Shown here: positions 53,604-62,518 of the stretch, in pieces
Layout: the number at the start of each line of letters is the position of its first letter
Position numbering within the stretch: the stretch's first letter is position 1
From: Chersky-840 sp963764205
Lineage (GTDB): Bacteria > Actinomycetota > Acidimicrobiia > Acidimicrobiales > UBA8190
DNA: 64,000 nucleotides
Assembly (NCBI GenBank): GCA_963764205.1
Contig: CAVXRN010000002.1
Span: forward strand, 1 to 64,000
Direction of reading: 5' to 3'
Position numbers and translations under genes: made by a program
Notes under the pieces: model-generated
Told to the model about the DNA's origin: nothing
Database searches by the model: none
Seen by the model: only the letters and a program-made list of their open reading frames with translations

Positions 53604-54432
53604 GCTCGGGGGGCCCGGGGGATGCGGGCGGGCCGGCGACCACATCTCCCAGATAGGCGGTGGCTACCTCGGCATTCGATCGAACCGAGTCCGGCGGTCC
53701 GTCGGCGATGACCTGGCCGAAGTTCAGCACCACCAGCCGATCGCACACCGCCATGACCAAGTCCATGTGGTGCTCGACGAGGAGGACGCCCATCTGTGCG
53801 CTGAGAGTTCGGATCAACGAGGCGAGGTCGTCCATCTCGTCGTTCGACAGCCCGCTGGCCGGCTCGTCGAGCAGGAGGAGGCTGGGTTCGGCCATGAGAG
53901 CGCGCGCCAATGCGGTCCGCTTCTGAATGGAATAGGGGAGGGTGCCGGGCATGTGCCGGCTGTAGGCGCCCACACCCAGCTCCTCGAGTAACGCCGTGGC
54001 GCGCACGGCCAGACGCCGTTCTTCGCGGCTCGAGCGCCACAGCCCCAAAAAGGCAGACCCGATACCGCTGTGGACCGCATTCTGCGCGCCCATCATCACG
54101 TTCTCGAGGACCGTCAGCCCGGCGCACAGTCCCACGCCTTGCAGGGTCCGGGCGATCCCCTTCTCGGTCAGGTCGTGAGGACGGTGGTGCTCGAGCAGCG
54201 AAGAGCCGTCGTAGGTGATGACGCCGGAGCTGGCGTGGACGAACCCGCAGATGACGTTGAACAGCGTCGTCTTTCCCGCGCCGTTGGGCCCGATGACGCC
54301 GACGATCTCTCCTTGCGCCGCGGACATCGACACCTGGTCGAGGGCGACGACCCCTCCGAACCCCACGCTCAGCTCGTCGACGAAGAGTGTCTTGGCGTCA
54401 CTCTTGGGGAGGGTCGGGGCCGCACTCACCAA
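53596..54432 (-). CDS. livG: ABC transporter ATPase LivG
   Basis: A 278-residue nucleotide-binding subunit. Walker A is GPNGAGKTT, and Walker B reads LLLLDEPASGLSNDE. The signature loop reads LPYSIQKRTALARAL, so the usual LSxGQ motif is altered to YSIQK; the preceding Ser and following Arg-Ala are kept. Whether the altered signature loop still supports hydrolysis, with LivF carrying a canonical one, is an open point. It is the first gene of the unit; a TAGTAT box on its strand at 54526-54531 could be its -10. Confidence 0.93.
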   Translation of the reverse strand: MVSAAPTLPKSDAKTLFVDELSVGFGGVVALDQVSMSAAQGEIVGVIGPNGAGKTTLFNVICGFVHASSGVITYDGSSLLEHHRPHDLTEKGIARTLQGVGLCAGLTVLENVMMGAQNAVHSGIGSAFLGLWRSSREERRLAVRATALLEELGVGAYSRHMPGTLPYSIQKRTALARALMAEPSLLLLDEPASGLSNDEMDDLASLIRTLSAQMGVLLVEHHMDLVMAVCDRLVVLNFGQVIADGPPDSVRSNAEVATAYLGDVVAGPPASPGPPEHA

Positions 54433-54625
54433 GAGCTACTTCGGCTCAGCTGCCCGAGGGGTGTAACAACTCCGGTCCAAGTGCTCCACCGCGACGTCGC
54501 CACACAGCCCCCGTCATCGGGCGAAATACTAGCGACGAGGCCCTTGCGGTACTTGCATGGGCGAGGGTGTCGGTGCGTCGGGACGGGCCACGCCCGACCG
54601 GCGGCGACGTGGTGGCGCGCTCGGG

Positions 54626-57622
54626 TCACGAGGTCGGCGCGGGCGGCTCGCCGCGGTCGAGCACGCGGCCGCCGGTGGCCACGACGGTCAGTGGCCGGGT
54701 CACCGGCGATGACGGAGTGTCGATGACCACAGTGGACGTGGCCGCTCGATAGGACCAGCCCGGGCCGGCTGCGCCCGACGGCACGGCGTCGAGCCGACGG
54801 CCGTTCACGGTCACCTCGGACGGCTCGCTCAGGTCGTCCACCTCCACGCGGTAGGCCCGCGCCGCCGGCTGGCCACCGTAGTGACCACGGGCCCGACCGA
54901 CGCTCACGCCGAGCGTGAGCGAGGATCCCGTGCCCGTGCCCGTGCCCGTGCCCGTGCCGGTGCCGGTGCCGGCGCTGGCGCTGGTCGAGTCCGAGATCGT
55001 GGTCGTGGTGAATTGGCCCTTGGTGTAGCCCAGTCCGGTTCCACTGTCGCTGTAGAGGGTGAAGCTCCCGCTCGATCCGGGGAAGACGTCGAGGACCAAC
55101 GGCGTCGCGCCGCGCCTCGCCGAGATGGCCGTCGACGATTGCTCGGGGATGATCCCGCCCGACCGGACGAACACGGGCATCCGGCTCAGGGGCACCGACA
55201 GCGTCGTGGTGAGGGGACCGGTGAAGGTCGCACCGGTGAAGTAGTCGACCCAGCGGCCCGGCGGGAGCCATACCGTCGTGGACGCCACGGCCCCGGGCGA
55301 GGTCACGGGCGCCACGAGGACGTCGGGCCCGAAGAGGTACTCCTCGGGATGGGCATAGGCCGCGGCCAGCTGTGGGTAGTCGAGGTAGAGCGGTCGCGCC
55401 ATGGGCATGCCCTCGTCATGGGCCTGGGCTGCCAGGGTGTAGGTGTAGGGGATGAGCGCGTCACGGAGACGGAGGAACGCCTCGGTGATGGCGCGCACGG
55501 GCTGCGGGTACTGCCACGGCAGCCGGTCCCCATCGTTGGAGTGCAGGCGGAGGACGGGTTGGAAGGTCCCCAGCTGCACCCAGCGGTCGTACAGGTCGGA
55601 CGGGTCCAGGGCCGTTCCGGGCGGTGGTCCGAGGAAGCTGCCGATGTCGTCGCTCACGTAGGGCTCGCCGATCGTCGCTTCGTCGGGCGTGAGGGCTACC
55701 TGTTGGGCGAGGGTGTTCCAGGTTCCCCAGGCGTCACCGGTGAAGGCGATGGCCGAGGTGTGGTCGGACCACGGCCCCGCCGGGTACACGCGTTGCGGAT
55801 TGCCGTTGGAAGAACCGATGCGGGCGAGCACGAAGCCGCGTTGACCTTCGTTGACCATCTCCTGGGCGTAGAGGTGGCCGATCCAGGCGTCAGGGGTCAC
55901 CCCCGGGGCCGAAACCACAGAGGCGTCGCAGCACCAGTCGAGCCACCAGAACGCGACGCCTTGATCGAGAAAGCTCTGCTGCAGCGTGAAGTTCGACTCC
56001 GCCTGGGCGACCGAGCTCCAGTTCCAGATCTTGCAGATCCCGGCCTGGCAACTCGACTTGGGAAGCGTCGTCCCCGCCACGCGTTGGGCGGTCGCCACCT
56101 TGGGGTCGTCCACGGCGATGCTCGAGTGCACGTTCAAGGTGACGGCGACGTGCTTGGACCGAGCCCAGCCCAAGAACGCATCGGGGTGGGGGAACAGTGC
56201 GGTGTTCCACTCCCATCCGTCCCAGTTGTTCGGTGCTTTCCAGTCGGTGTCGAGCGAGAGGGTGTCGAGCGGGACGTCGTTCTTCTGGAAGGCCGGGTAG
56301 AGGGAGTGCTCGATCGTGGCGCTGGAGTACGGGGTGTAGTCCGAGTACCACACGCCGAAGAGCGTCCGGGGGAGCAGGGGAGCGGGCCCCGTCAGCTGCG
56401 CCAGCGTGTGCAACGCGCCCGCGTAGTCCTGGCCGTAGGCGAAGAGGTAGCCGTCCTCCACGTCACCACCCCGGGCCCGGGGTTCGGTCCACCCTCGTGT
56501 CGTCCACACCGCGCTCTTCGTGTCGTCGAGCAGTCGCCAGCCGGCGCGGTCGAGCAGGCCGTCGGTGTGCAGAGGCTCGAATGTGTTGTCGCACGTAGCT
56601 CCCGCTGTGCCCGCGGCGCAGGGCTGGAGGGGTTGGTACGTGAAGGTGTCGAAGCCACGGATCCATCCCCCCAGCGGCTCGGCCGCCCCTCCGTCGGAGA
56701 CGCCCACGCCGAGCGGGCCGACGGCGACGGTGTCGAGGTCCGGGCAACGCGTGGCCGCGCTGCACCGGACCTGGACCGAATTGGCGCCTGTCCGGAGCGA
56801 CACGGTGGTCGTGACGGTCGACCAGGGCTGGGCGGTGTCGGTCGGCGGTGCGGCCAGAGTGCTGAGGACCCGGCCGTTGACCACCAGGTCGACGCCGTAG
56901 GGGGCGGCGGTGGTACCGGGGCCGGCCACGTTCGAGTACCGGAGCGACAGCTGCGCCGGGCCCGCCGGAGCGCCCAGGACGGTCCACGTGGCGCTGGCCC
57001 CGCCGGCCAGATCGCCCACGTACCCGGACTCGCTCTCGTACCCACTCTGGCTGAAGCTGAGCGTGGCGCCGCCCCTGAGTGTCGCCGCGCCGGCCTGGCA
57101 GGTCTGGTCGAAGGGGCATTCCCACTCCCACGTGGGGTGGACCGTTTCCAGCTGTGTCGCGTCCCGGAACTGCAGCACGGTGTTGGTGGCGGTGAAGGGC
57201 CCCGACCCCACCTTGTACCGCAGCGTGGCGCGAGCGGTCCGGACGGTCAGCCACCCTCCGGTTACCGAGGCGCGGTACGTCGGCACCGGCATCCGACGGT
57301 GCAGCGCGTTCACCGTGGGGTCGTCCTCGAAGGTGGCGGTGGGCGAGTACTCGAGGCGCAAGAGGGTGGGGCCGAGCACCTCGATCCGGGCGTCGCCCGC
57401 CCGAACCACCGCTGACTGGTGCGCCACCCCGTCGGCCATGTCCACCGGCGTGGCCAGGTCCACCGGCGAGGTGTCCGAACGAGAGGGCTCCGACGCGCCC
57501 GACACGGTGGCGGACAGGACCACCACCACGACGACCGCCGCGCCGAGCGCCGCCAGTGCGACCATCGTGGGGCTACTCCTACGACCATCTCCCCGAGCGT
57601 CGGAGCCGGGGGACGGGCGCAC
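54626..57622 (-). CDS. Secreted GH31-family glycoside hydrolase with embedded carbohydrate-binding module
   Basis: A 998-residue protein with an N-terminal membrane segment (MVALAALGAAVVVVVVLSA) that may be a signal anchor. The start is uncertain: GTG at 57622 or ATG at 57565. After an N-terminal beta domain (RIEVLGPTLLRLEYSP) there is an insert resembling a CBM6/35-type module (SGYVGDLAGGASATWTV). The GH31 barrel carries FWWLDWCCD, where the aspartate is the likely nucleophile, and FTGDAWGTWNTL with the acid/base aspartate. A Gly-Thr repeat lies in the C-terminal beta domain. It probably hydrolyses alpha-glucosides or alpha-xylosides outside the cell. Confidence 0.88.
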   Translation of the reverse strand: MRPSPGSDARGDGRRSSPTMVALAALGAAVVVVVVLSATVSGASEPSRSDTSPVDLATPVDMADGVAHQSAVVRAGDARIEVLGPTLLRLEYSPTATFEDDPTVNALHRRMPVPTYRASVTGGWLTVRTARATLRYKVGSGPFTATNTVLQFRDATQLETVHPTWEWECPFDQTCQAGAATLRGGATLSFSQSGYESESGYVGDLAGGASATWTVLGAPAGPAQLSLRYSNVAGPGTTAAPYGVDLVVNGRVLSTLAAPPTDTAQPWSTVTTTVSLRTGANSVQVRCSAATRCPDLDTVAVGPLGVGVSDGGAAEPLGGWIRGFDTFTYQPLQPCAAGTAGATCDNTFEPLHTDGLLDRAGWRLLDDTKSAVWTTRGWTEPRARGGDVEDGYLFAYGQDYAGALHTLAQLTGPAPLLPRTLFGVWYSDYTPYSSATIEHSLYPAFQKNDVPLDTLSLDTDWKAPNNWDGWEWNTALFPHPDAFLGWARSKHVAVTLNVHSSIAVDDPKVATAQRVAGTTLPKSSCQAGICKIWNWSSVAQAESNFTLQQSFLDQGVAFWWLDWCCDASVVSAPGVTPDAWIGHLYAQEMVNEGQRGFVLARIGSSNGNPQRVYPAGPWSDHTSAIAFTGDAWGTWNTLAQQVALTPDEATIGEPYVSDDIGSFLGPPPGTALDPSDLYDRWVQLGTFQPVLRLHSNDGDRLPWQYPQPVRAITEAFLRLRDALIPYTYTLAAQAHDEGMPMARPLYLDYPQLAAAYAHPEEYLFGPDVLVAPVTSPGAVASTTVWLPPGRWVDYFTGATFTGPLTTTLSVPLSRMPVFVRSGGIIPEQSSTAISARRGATPLVLDVFPGSSGSFTLYSDSGTGLGYTKGQFTTTTISDSTSASAGTGTGTGTGTGTGTGSSLTLGVSVGRARGHYGGQPAARAYRVEVDDLSEPSEVTVNGRRLDAVPSGAAGPGWSYRAATSTVVIDTPSSPVTRPLTVVATGGRVLDRGEPPAPTS
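54930..54971 (-). repeat. Hexanucleotide repeat coding for a Gly-Thr run in the GH31 protein
   Basis: Four GTGCCC units followed by three GTGCCG units, then two GCGCTG units. In the GH31 frame they encode alternating Gly and Thr and then Ala-Ser. Changes in copy number would keep the reading frame. Confidence 0.85.
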
Positions 57623-57718
57623 GCCACGACACCCTATTTGTCGCCCTGGCGCCGGGGCGTGGCAATGGCGCTGTCGGGGCGGCGGTCGTCGATCGCGTGC
57701 CCGGAGCGAGCCTTGTGG

Positions 57719-58738
57719 TCAGGTCCCGCTCCGCACGCTTCCCGACAGCACGCCGTCGGCGTTCCCCGTCCGCTGGACGGCCTGGACCGGTTGTCCTCGC
57801 CGGAGTCGTTCACGCCACACGTCGGGCTCGAACTGCGAGGGGGCGGTGTCGGCCAGGAAGGCCCGCACCACCGCCGTGAAGCGCTCGGGGTCCGAATGGT
57901 GCGGGAAGTGGCCGGCGTCCTCGAAGATCTCGAGCCGGCTTCCGGGCATCGCCGCGGCCGCCAGGTGGGCCTGGTCGACGGGGATGATGGCGTCGTGCGC
58001 TCCCCACAGGAGCAGGGTGGGCATCCCCTCGGTGAGATAGGCGCGATCGAGCATCGTGATGACCTGGCCCCTCCAGTCGACACCCGAGCGCAGGGTCCGG
58101 AGAATGGCCCGGCGCGACGTGGCGTCGGGCAGCGCATCGAACACCTTCAAGATCTCCTCGGTGTCGCGACCGAGGTCGGTGCCCAGGAGGCGCAGCGCAT
58201 GGGCGGTGAGGCGGGCCGCGAGCTTGAACACCGGCGATCCGAAGGTGGGCATCATCAGGTCCGCGTTGGGGGCGGCGGCCAGACGCAACAGGAGGCTCAC
58301 GTTCCGGGCGATCCCTCCCGTGCCCACCAGGACCAGGCGCTCGCACCGCTCGGGATACGTGTACGCGAATTGCGCCGCCACGCCGCCACCGAGCGAGTGG
58401 CCGACGACCGTGACACGGTCGATCTCGAGGACCGACAGCAGGTCTCGCATGCCGTTGGCGTAGGCGGCCACGGAGTAGTCGGCGCGAGGCTTGTCCGAGA
58501 GCCCGTGGCCCAGCAGATCCGGCGCGATGACCGTGTAGTCGGACGCGAAGGAGTCCACCACCGGGAGCCACGTGCTCGACGAGTCACCGATGCCGTGGAT
58601 CAGCAACAACGGCGGGCCCTGACCGGCGGTGAGGAAGGCGCGCCGGTAGCCGTGGATGGTGAAGAACCGGTGCTGGACGCCTTTGGACCGTTCCATCACC
58701 TGAAAGGTCGACGTCACCTTCTGGTTGGTCATGACCAT
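57719..58738 (-). CDS. Alpha/beta-fold hydrolase
   Basis: A ~339-residue hydrolase from the ATG at 58738 (MVMTNQKVTSTFQ), preceded by a G-rich ribosome-binding sequence; an upstream start at 58927 would run over the divergent VOC gene. The oxyanion loop is LLIHGIGDSSSTW, the nucleophile elbow GHSLGGG, the acid WGAHDAIIPV and the histidine DAGHFPHHSDP. The overall plan resembles MhpC/BphD-type C-C bond hydrolases and epoxide-hydrolase-like enzymes. The GH31 gene follows after 96 bp on the same strand. Confidence 0.9.
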   Translation of the reverse strand: MVMTNQKVTSTFQVMERSKGVQHRFFTIHGYRRAFLTAGQGPPLLLIHGIGDSSSTWLPVVDSFASDYTVIAPDLLGHGLSDKPRADYSVAAYANGMRDLLSVLEIDRVTVVGHSLGGGVAAQFAYTYPERCERLVLVGTGGIARNVSLLLRLAAAPNADLMMPTFGSPVFKLAARLTAHALRLLGTDLGRDTEEILKVFDALPDATSRRAILRTLRSGVDWRGQVITMLDRAYLTEGMPTLLLWGAHDAIIPVDQAHLAAAAMPGSRLEIFEDAGHFPHHSDPERFTAVVRAFLADTAPSQFEPDVWRERLRRGQPVQAVQRTGNADGVLSGSVRSGT

Positions 58739-58916
58739 GGTGCCCCCAAGCGCTCCGGCCGGGTGACCGGCCCACGTGACCCGTTCTAGGGGCCGCCGGT
58801 CACCGGGGCATGACGAGATCGTGAACGCCGGGTTACGAACAGCGCCGTGGTGATCGGGACCACCGTCGAGGCGGTGCGGTAACAATGGGCGCAGCGCGCG
58901 CCACAGGAGATGTCCC

Positions 58917-59450
58917 ATGATCGCCACCCGATCCGTGTTCCCAGGCCCGATCCGACAGAACGCCTACCTGGTCACCGATCTCCAGGCCAGTATCAGGCAG
59001 TGGTTGACCATGGGGATCGGACCCTGGATCGTGCTCCCGTCGTTCACCCAGGCCGACAGCGAGTACCGGGGGGAGCCGACAGCCCCGGTGGTGTCGATCG
59101 GATTCGCCAATTCGGGGGAGCTGCAGATCGAGTTGATCCAGCAGGAGGATGCGTCACCGAGCATCTACAAGGAGTTCACCGACAGCGGCAGGCTCGGCTT
59201 CCATCATGTCGCGTTCTGGAGTGAGGACTTCGACGCCACGGTGGCGGGCGCCGAGGCGGCGGGATGGCCCGTGGTCCATCGCGGCAGCGGCGGAGGCATC
59301 GCCAAATTCGCCTACCTCGACACCGGAGGGTTCACGAGCACCGTCGTCGAAGTCATGGAGCTCAATGACACCACCCGGTGGATGACCACGATGGTCCGGG
59401 ACGCCGCCCGGGACTGGGACGGCCGCGACCCCGTGCGGAGCCTGGGCTGA
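58917..59450 (+). CDS. VOC-family protein (methylmalonyl-CoA epimerase-like)
   Basis: A 177-residue protein starting MIATRSVFPGPIRQNAYLVTD, containing IELIQQEDASPSIYKEF and GRLGFHHVAFWSEDFDATVAG. The HHVAFW segment and the C-terminal glutamate (STVVEVMELND) fit the Glyoxalase_4/epimerase-like group. Substrate is unknown. It is divergent from the alpha/beta hydrolase, with 178 bp between starts, and is followed by the Gfo/Idh gene. Confidence 0.87.
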   Translation: MIATRSVFPGPIRQNAYLVTDLQASIRQWLTMGIGPWIVLPSFTQADSEYRGEPTAPVVSIGFANSGELQIELIQQEDASPSIYKEFTDSGRLGFHHVAFWSEDFDATVAGAEAAGWPVVHRGSGGGIAKFAYLDTGGFTSTVVEVMELNDTTRWMTTMVRDAARDWDGRDPVRSLG

Positions 59451-59510
59451 GTCGGTGCGTCGGGTGGCCGTGGTTGAGCGCTTTTGGATTCTTGGTTACC
59501 GTCGGCCGTC

Positions 59511-60521
59511 GTGGCGCAGGGGGAGCGGGTCCGGCTGGCGATGATCGGCTGCGGCGCCATCGCCCAGTGGCACCTCCGGGCGATCGCGCGTGGCGCCACG
59601 CGGACCGACGTCACCGCGGTCGTCGACGTCGTTCCCGGCCGCGCCGACGCGCTCGCGGCCGCCACGGGGGCGAGCGCCTACCGCGACGTCGACGTCGCCC
59701 TGGGCGCCGAGGTCTTCGACGCCGCGCTGGTCATGGTGCCGCACGACCGGCACGAGACCGTCGCGACCGCCGTGCTCCGGGCCGGCCGTCACCTGCTGCT
59801 CGAGAAGCCCATGGCGCCGACGCCCGAGGCATGCCGACGGATCTTGGCGGCAGCCGAGCAGGCCGGCACGACGTTCATGGTGGCGGAGAACGCGGAGTAC
59901 TGGCCCGAAGTGCTCACGGCGAAGCGGTTGGTCGACGAAGGCGTCATCGGTGAGGTGATCACCGCCCGCTCGTGGCACTGCGCTCCGCCCCTGGAGGAGT
60001 TTTACGGGGGCGAGGATCCGTGGCGGCTGTCCGCCGAGGCTGCGGGGGGTGGCATCGCCATCGACACCGGCTCGCACTGGCTCCGGCCCCTGCGGATGTG
60101 GCTGGGCGAGATCGACGAGGTCGTGGCGGTCACGGCTCGACCCATGCCGGCCATGGAGGGCGAGTCGATGTGCCGAGCCTTGTGTCGGTTCGACACGGGC
60201 GTGGTGGCGAGCTTCGACGCCGTGCTCTCCCCCGGTCCTGCCGCGCCGGTCGCCCCGTTCCAGCTCACGGGCACCCGGGGCGAGATCGTGGTCGAACACG
60301 GTCGTGTCGTGGTCTTCGACGGCAGCGGACGTCGGGACGTCGACGGTGGAGGCGATTACTTCACGAGCTACGAGTCCCAGATCGCCGACTTCGAGGCGGC
60401 CGTCCTCGACGGCGTCGCGCCGGCGGCGACCGCCGCGTACGCGGTCGGAGAGTTGCGGGCCGCCCTGGCCATGGCCCGCTCGGCGCAGACCGGTCGCTGG
60501 GAGTCGGTGTGGGATCGGTGA
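59511..60521 (+). CDS. Gfo/Idh/MocA-family oxidoreductase
   Basis: A ~336-residue NAD(P)-dependent oxidoreductase. I use the GTG at 59511 (AQGERVRLAMIGCGAIAQW); a TTG at 59484 is an alternative. The Rossmann motif is GCGAIA, and the conserved EKPMAP follows a hydrophobic strand as the family's nicotinamide-site lysine. The C-terminal GFO_IDH_MocA_C domain includes GGGIAIDTGSHWLRPL. Members act on sugars, inositols or other polyols. The next gene, an SDR, begins inside its stop. Confidence 0.9.
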   Translation: MAQGERVRLAMIGCGAIAQWHLRAIARGATRTDVTAVVDVVPGRADALAAATGASAYRDVDVALGAEVFDAALVMVPHDRHETVATAVLRAGRHLLLEKPMAPTPEACRRILAAAEQAGTTFMVAENAEYWPEVLTAKRLVDEGVIGEVITARSWHCAPPLEEFYGGEDPWRLSAEAAGGGIAIDTGSHWLRPLRMWLGEIDEVVAVTARPMPAMEGESMCRALCRFDTGVVASFDAVLSPGPAAPVAPFQLTGTRGEIVVEHGRVVVFDGSGRRDVDGGGDYFTSYESQIADFEAAVLDGVAPAATAAYAVGELRAALAMARSAQTGRWESVWDR

Positions 60522-61258
60522 CATTCGAGTTCTCGGGGGCCCGGGTGCTGGTCACGGGAGGTTCCAACGGCATCGGCTTGGGCGTGGCGCGGGCGTTTCA
60601 GGGAGCCGGGGCCCACGTGACGATCACCGGCACCCGACCGTCTGCCTCGGACTACGGCCACGACCTCTCGCTCTTCGACTACCGGCCGCTCCTGATGACC
60701 GACCATGCGGCCATCGCCGAGATGGCGCAGGGCCTCGATCGCCTCGACGTCCTCGTCAACAACGCCGGGCAGAACCTGCCCGGCGGTCGCGACGAGTGGG
60801 AGCCGGCGGTGTTCGAAGAGGTCGTCGCCACCAACCTCTTCGGCGCCTTCCGCCTGGCCACCGCCTGCCGCGGGCTCCTGGCCGCCAGCGCGATCGAAGG
60901 CGGTGGCAGCGTGGTGAACGTCGGTTCGATGACGAGCTTCTTCGGGCTCGAGATCGTGCCCGCCTACGGCGCCGCGAAGGCCGCCGTGGTGCAGATGACC
61001 AAAGGCCTGGCCGTGGCGTGGGCCAAGGACGGGGTGCGCGTCAACGCGGTGGCGCCGGGCATCATCGAGTCCAACATGACCGCACCCATGCTCGCCTTCG
61101 ACGAGCTCACCCGGCCCCTGCTCGAGCGCACCCCGATGCGCCGGTTCGGCACGCCCGAAGACGTGGCTCCCGTCGTCCTCTTCCTCGCCAGCCCGGCGGC
61201 CCGCTACGTCACGGGCCAGACGCTCCCGGTGGACGGCGGATTCTCGGTCCAGGGTTGA
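60518..61258 (+). CDS. SDR-family oxidoreductase
   Basis: A 246-residue short-chain dehydrogenase from the GTG at 60518 (GTGA overlap). Motifs: TGGSNGIG, DVLVNNAGQN, catalytic serine in NVGSMTS and YGAAKAAV with Y-x-x-x-K, then RVNAVAPGIIES. It is complete. Co-translation with the Gfo/Idh gene and closeness to the sulfotransferase (6 bp) suggest one catabolic or modifying unit running from 58917 to 63798. Confidence 0.92.
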   Translation: MTFEFSGARVLVTGGSNGIGLGVARAFQGAGAHVTITGTRPSASDYGHDLSLFDYRPLLMTDHAAIAEMAQGLDRLDVLVNNAGQNLPGGRDEWEPAVFEEVVATNLFGAFRLATACRGLLAASAIEGGGSVVNVGSMTSFFGLEIVPAYGAAKAAVVQMTKGLAVAWAKDGVRVNAVAPGIIESNMTAPMLAFDELTRPLLERTPMRRFGTPEDVAPVVLFLASPAARYVTGQTLPVDGGFSVQG

Positions 61259-61264
61259 CCCGCG

Positions 61265-62518
61265 ATGGGTGAGCCGATCCGCATCGATGATCTGGCCCAG
61301 CCGCGTTACAACGACCTGCAGCGAGCGGTGCTCGACTATGGCGAGCGTCACCCCGTCGAGTTGCGCGTCCAGAACGTCCTCGACGCCGCGGCTGCTCGGA
61401 CCGGGCTCCACGATTTCGGGCCGCCGGACTTCACCGCGCGCCTCGGGCTGTGGCTGTCGGAGATGGACGCGGACGCGGACCGCACCGGACTGGGTCGCCT
61501 GGGGTTCTTCAACGACTGTGTCCGGTACGCCTCCAATCGGCTGCGCGTCCGAGACGTGCTGCAGCGTCATCCCGAGATCCTCGAGGTCCGGATCGACCGT
61601 CCCATCATCGTGGTCGGGCTGCCGCGGTCGGGCACGACGCACCTGGTGAACCTCATGGCCGCCGACCAGCGCCTGCGCTCGATGCCGCTGTGGGAGAGCT
61701 ACGAACCGGTCCCCGACCCCCTCCAGCGACCCGAGCCCGGGGGAGAGGACCCGCGTCGCCGGCGCTGTCGCGAGGCGTGGGAAGCGATGCAGATGACCCT
61801 CCCGTACCTGTCGGCCATGCACCCCATGCACCCCGACCATGTGCACGAGGAGCTCGAGCTGGAGCTCCCGGACTTCTCGAGCTACACGCCGGAGTGGGTG
61901 GCCCGGTGCCCGCGGTGGCGTGACTACTACCTGGCACACGACCAGACCCCGCACTACGGGTACCTCCGGACCGTGCTGCAGATCCTGCAGTGGACCCGAC
62001 CACGCGACCGCTGGGTGCTCAAGTCTCCCCAGCACCTCGAGCAGCTGGGCCCGCTGCTCGCCACGTTCCCCGACGCCACCGTGGTGGTGACGCATCGCGA
62101 CCCGGTCTCGGTCGTCCAGTCGGCCGCCACCATGATGACGTACGCGGCGCGCATGGGATACCGACACCCGAAGCCGGAGTTCTACATCGACTACTGGACC
62201 GACCGGGTCCGACGGTTGCTCGAGGCCTCGGTCCGTGACCGCCACGTCGTCCCGGTCGAGCGGTCGGTCGACGTGTACTTCGATGCGTTCATGCGTGACG
62301 AGATGGCTACGGTGCAACGCATCTACGACGTTGGGGGCCTGCCCATGACCGACGAGGCGTACCGGCAGATCACGGCGTACGGCGACGCCCACCCACGCGG
62401 GCTCGGTGGGCACGTGCGCTACGACCTGCGAGGCGACTTCGGGGTCAGCGCCGAAGAGGTGCGCCGGCCCTTCGGCTTCTACTTCGATCGCTTCGGGGTG
62501 CCGGTGGAGGTCCCATGA
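61265..62518 (+). CDS. Sulfotransferase-family protein
   Basis: A 417-residue protein. The 5'-phosphosulfate loop of PAPS-dependent sulfotransferases is visible as GLPRSGTTHL (118-127), and the 3'-phosphate-binding region as VVVTHRDPVSVVQSAATM. A ~100-residue N-terminal extension precedes the core, as is usual for Sulfotransfer_3 proteins of actinobacteria and cyanobacteria. It should transfer sulfate from PAPS to a hydroxylated lipid, polyketide or glycan. The following MBL gene starts within its stop (ATGA). Confidence 0.9.
   Translation: MGEPIRIDDLAQPRYNDLQRAVLDYGERHPVELRVQNVLDAAAARTGLHDFGPPDFTARLGLWLSEMDADADRTGLGRLGFFNDCVRYASNRLRVRDVLQRHPEILEVRIDRPIIVVGLPRSGTTHLVNLMAADQRLRSMPLWESYEPVPDPLQRPEPGGEDPRRRRCREAWEAMQMTLPYLSAMHPMHPDHVHEELELELPDFSSYTPEWVARCPRWRDYYLAHDQTPHYGYLRTVLQILQWTRPRDRWVLKSPQHLEQLGPLLATFPDATVVVTHRDPVSVVQSAATMMTYAARMGYRHPKPEFYIDYWTDRVRRLLEASVRDRHVVPVERSVDVYFDAFMRDEMATVQRIYDVGGLPMTDEAYRQITAYGDAHPRGLGGHVRYDLRGDFGVSAEEVRRPFGFYFDRFGVPVEVP

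Noticed and set aside
54881..57415. 844-residue plus-strand ORF opposite GH31
   Set aside because: Mirror of GH31 codon bias; no hydrophobic core or motif.
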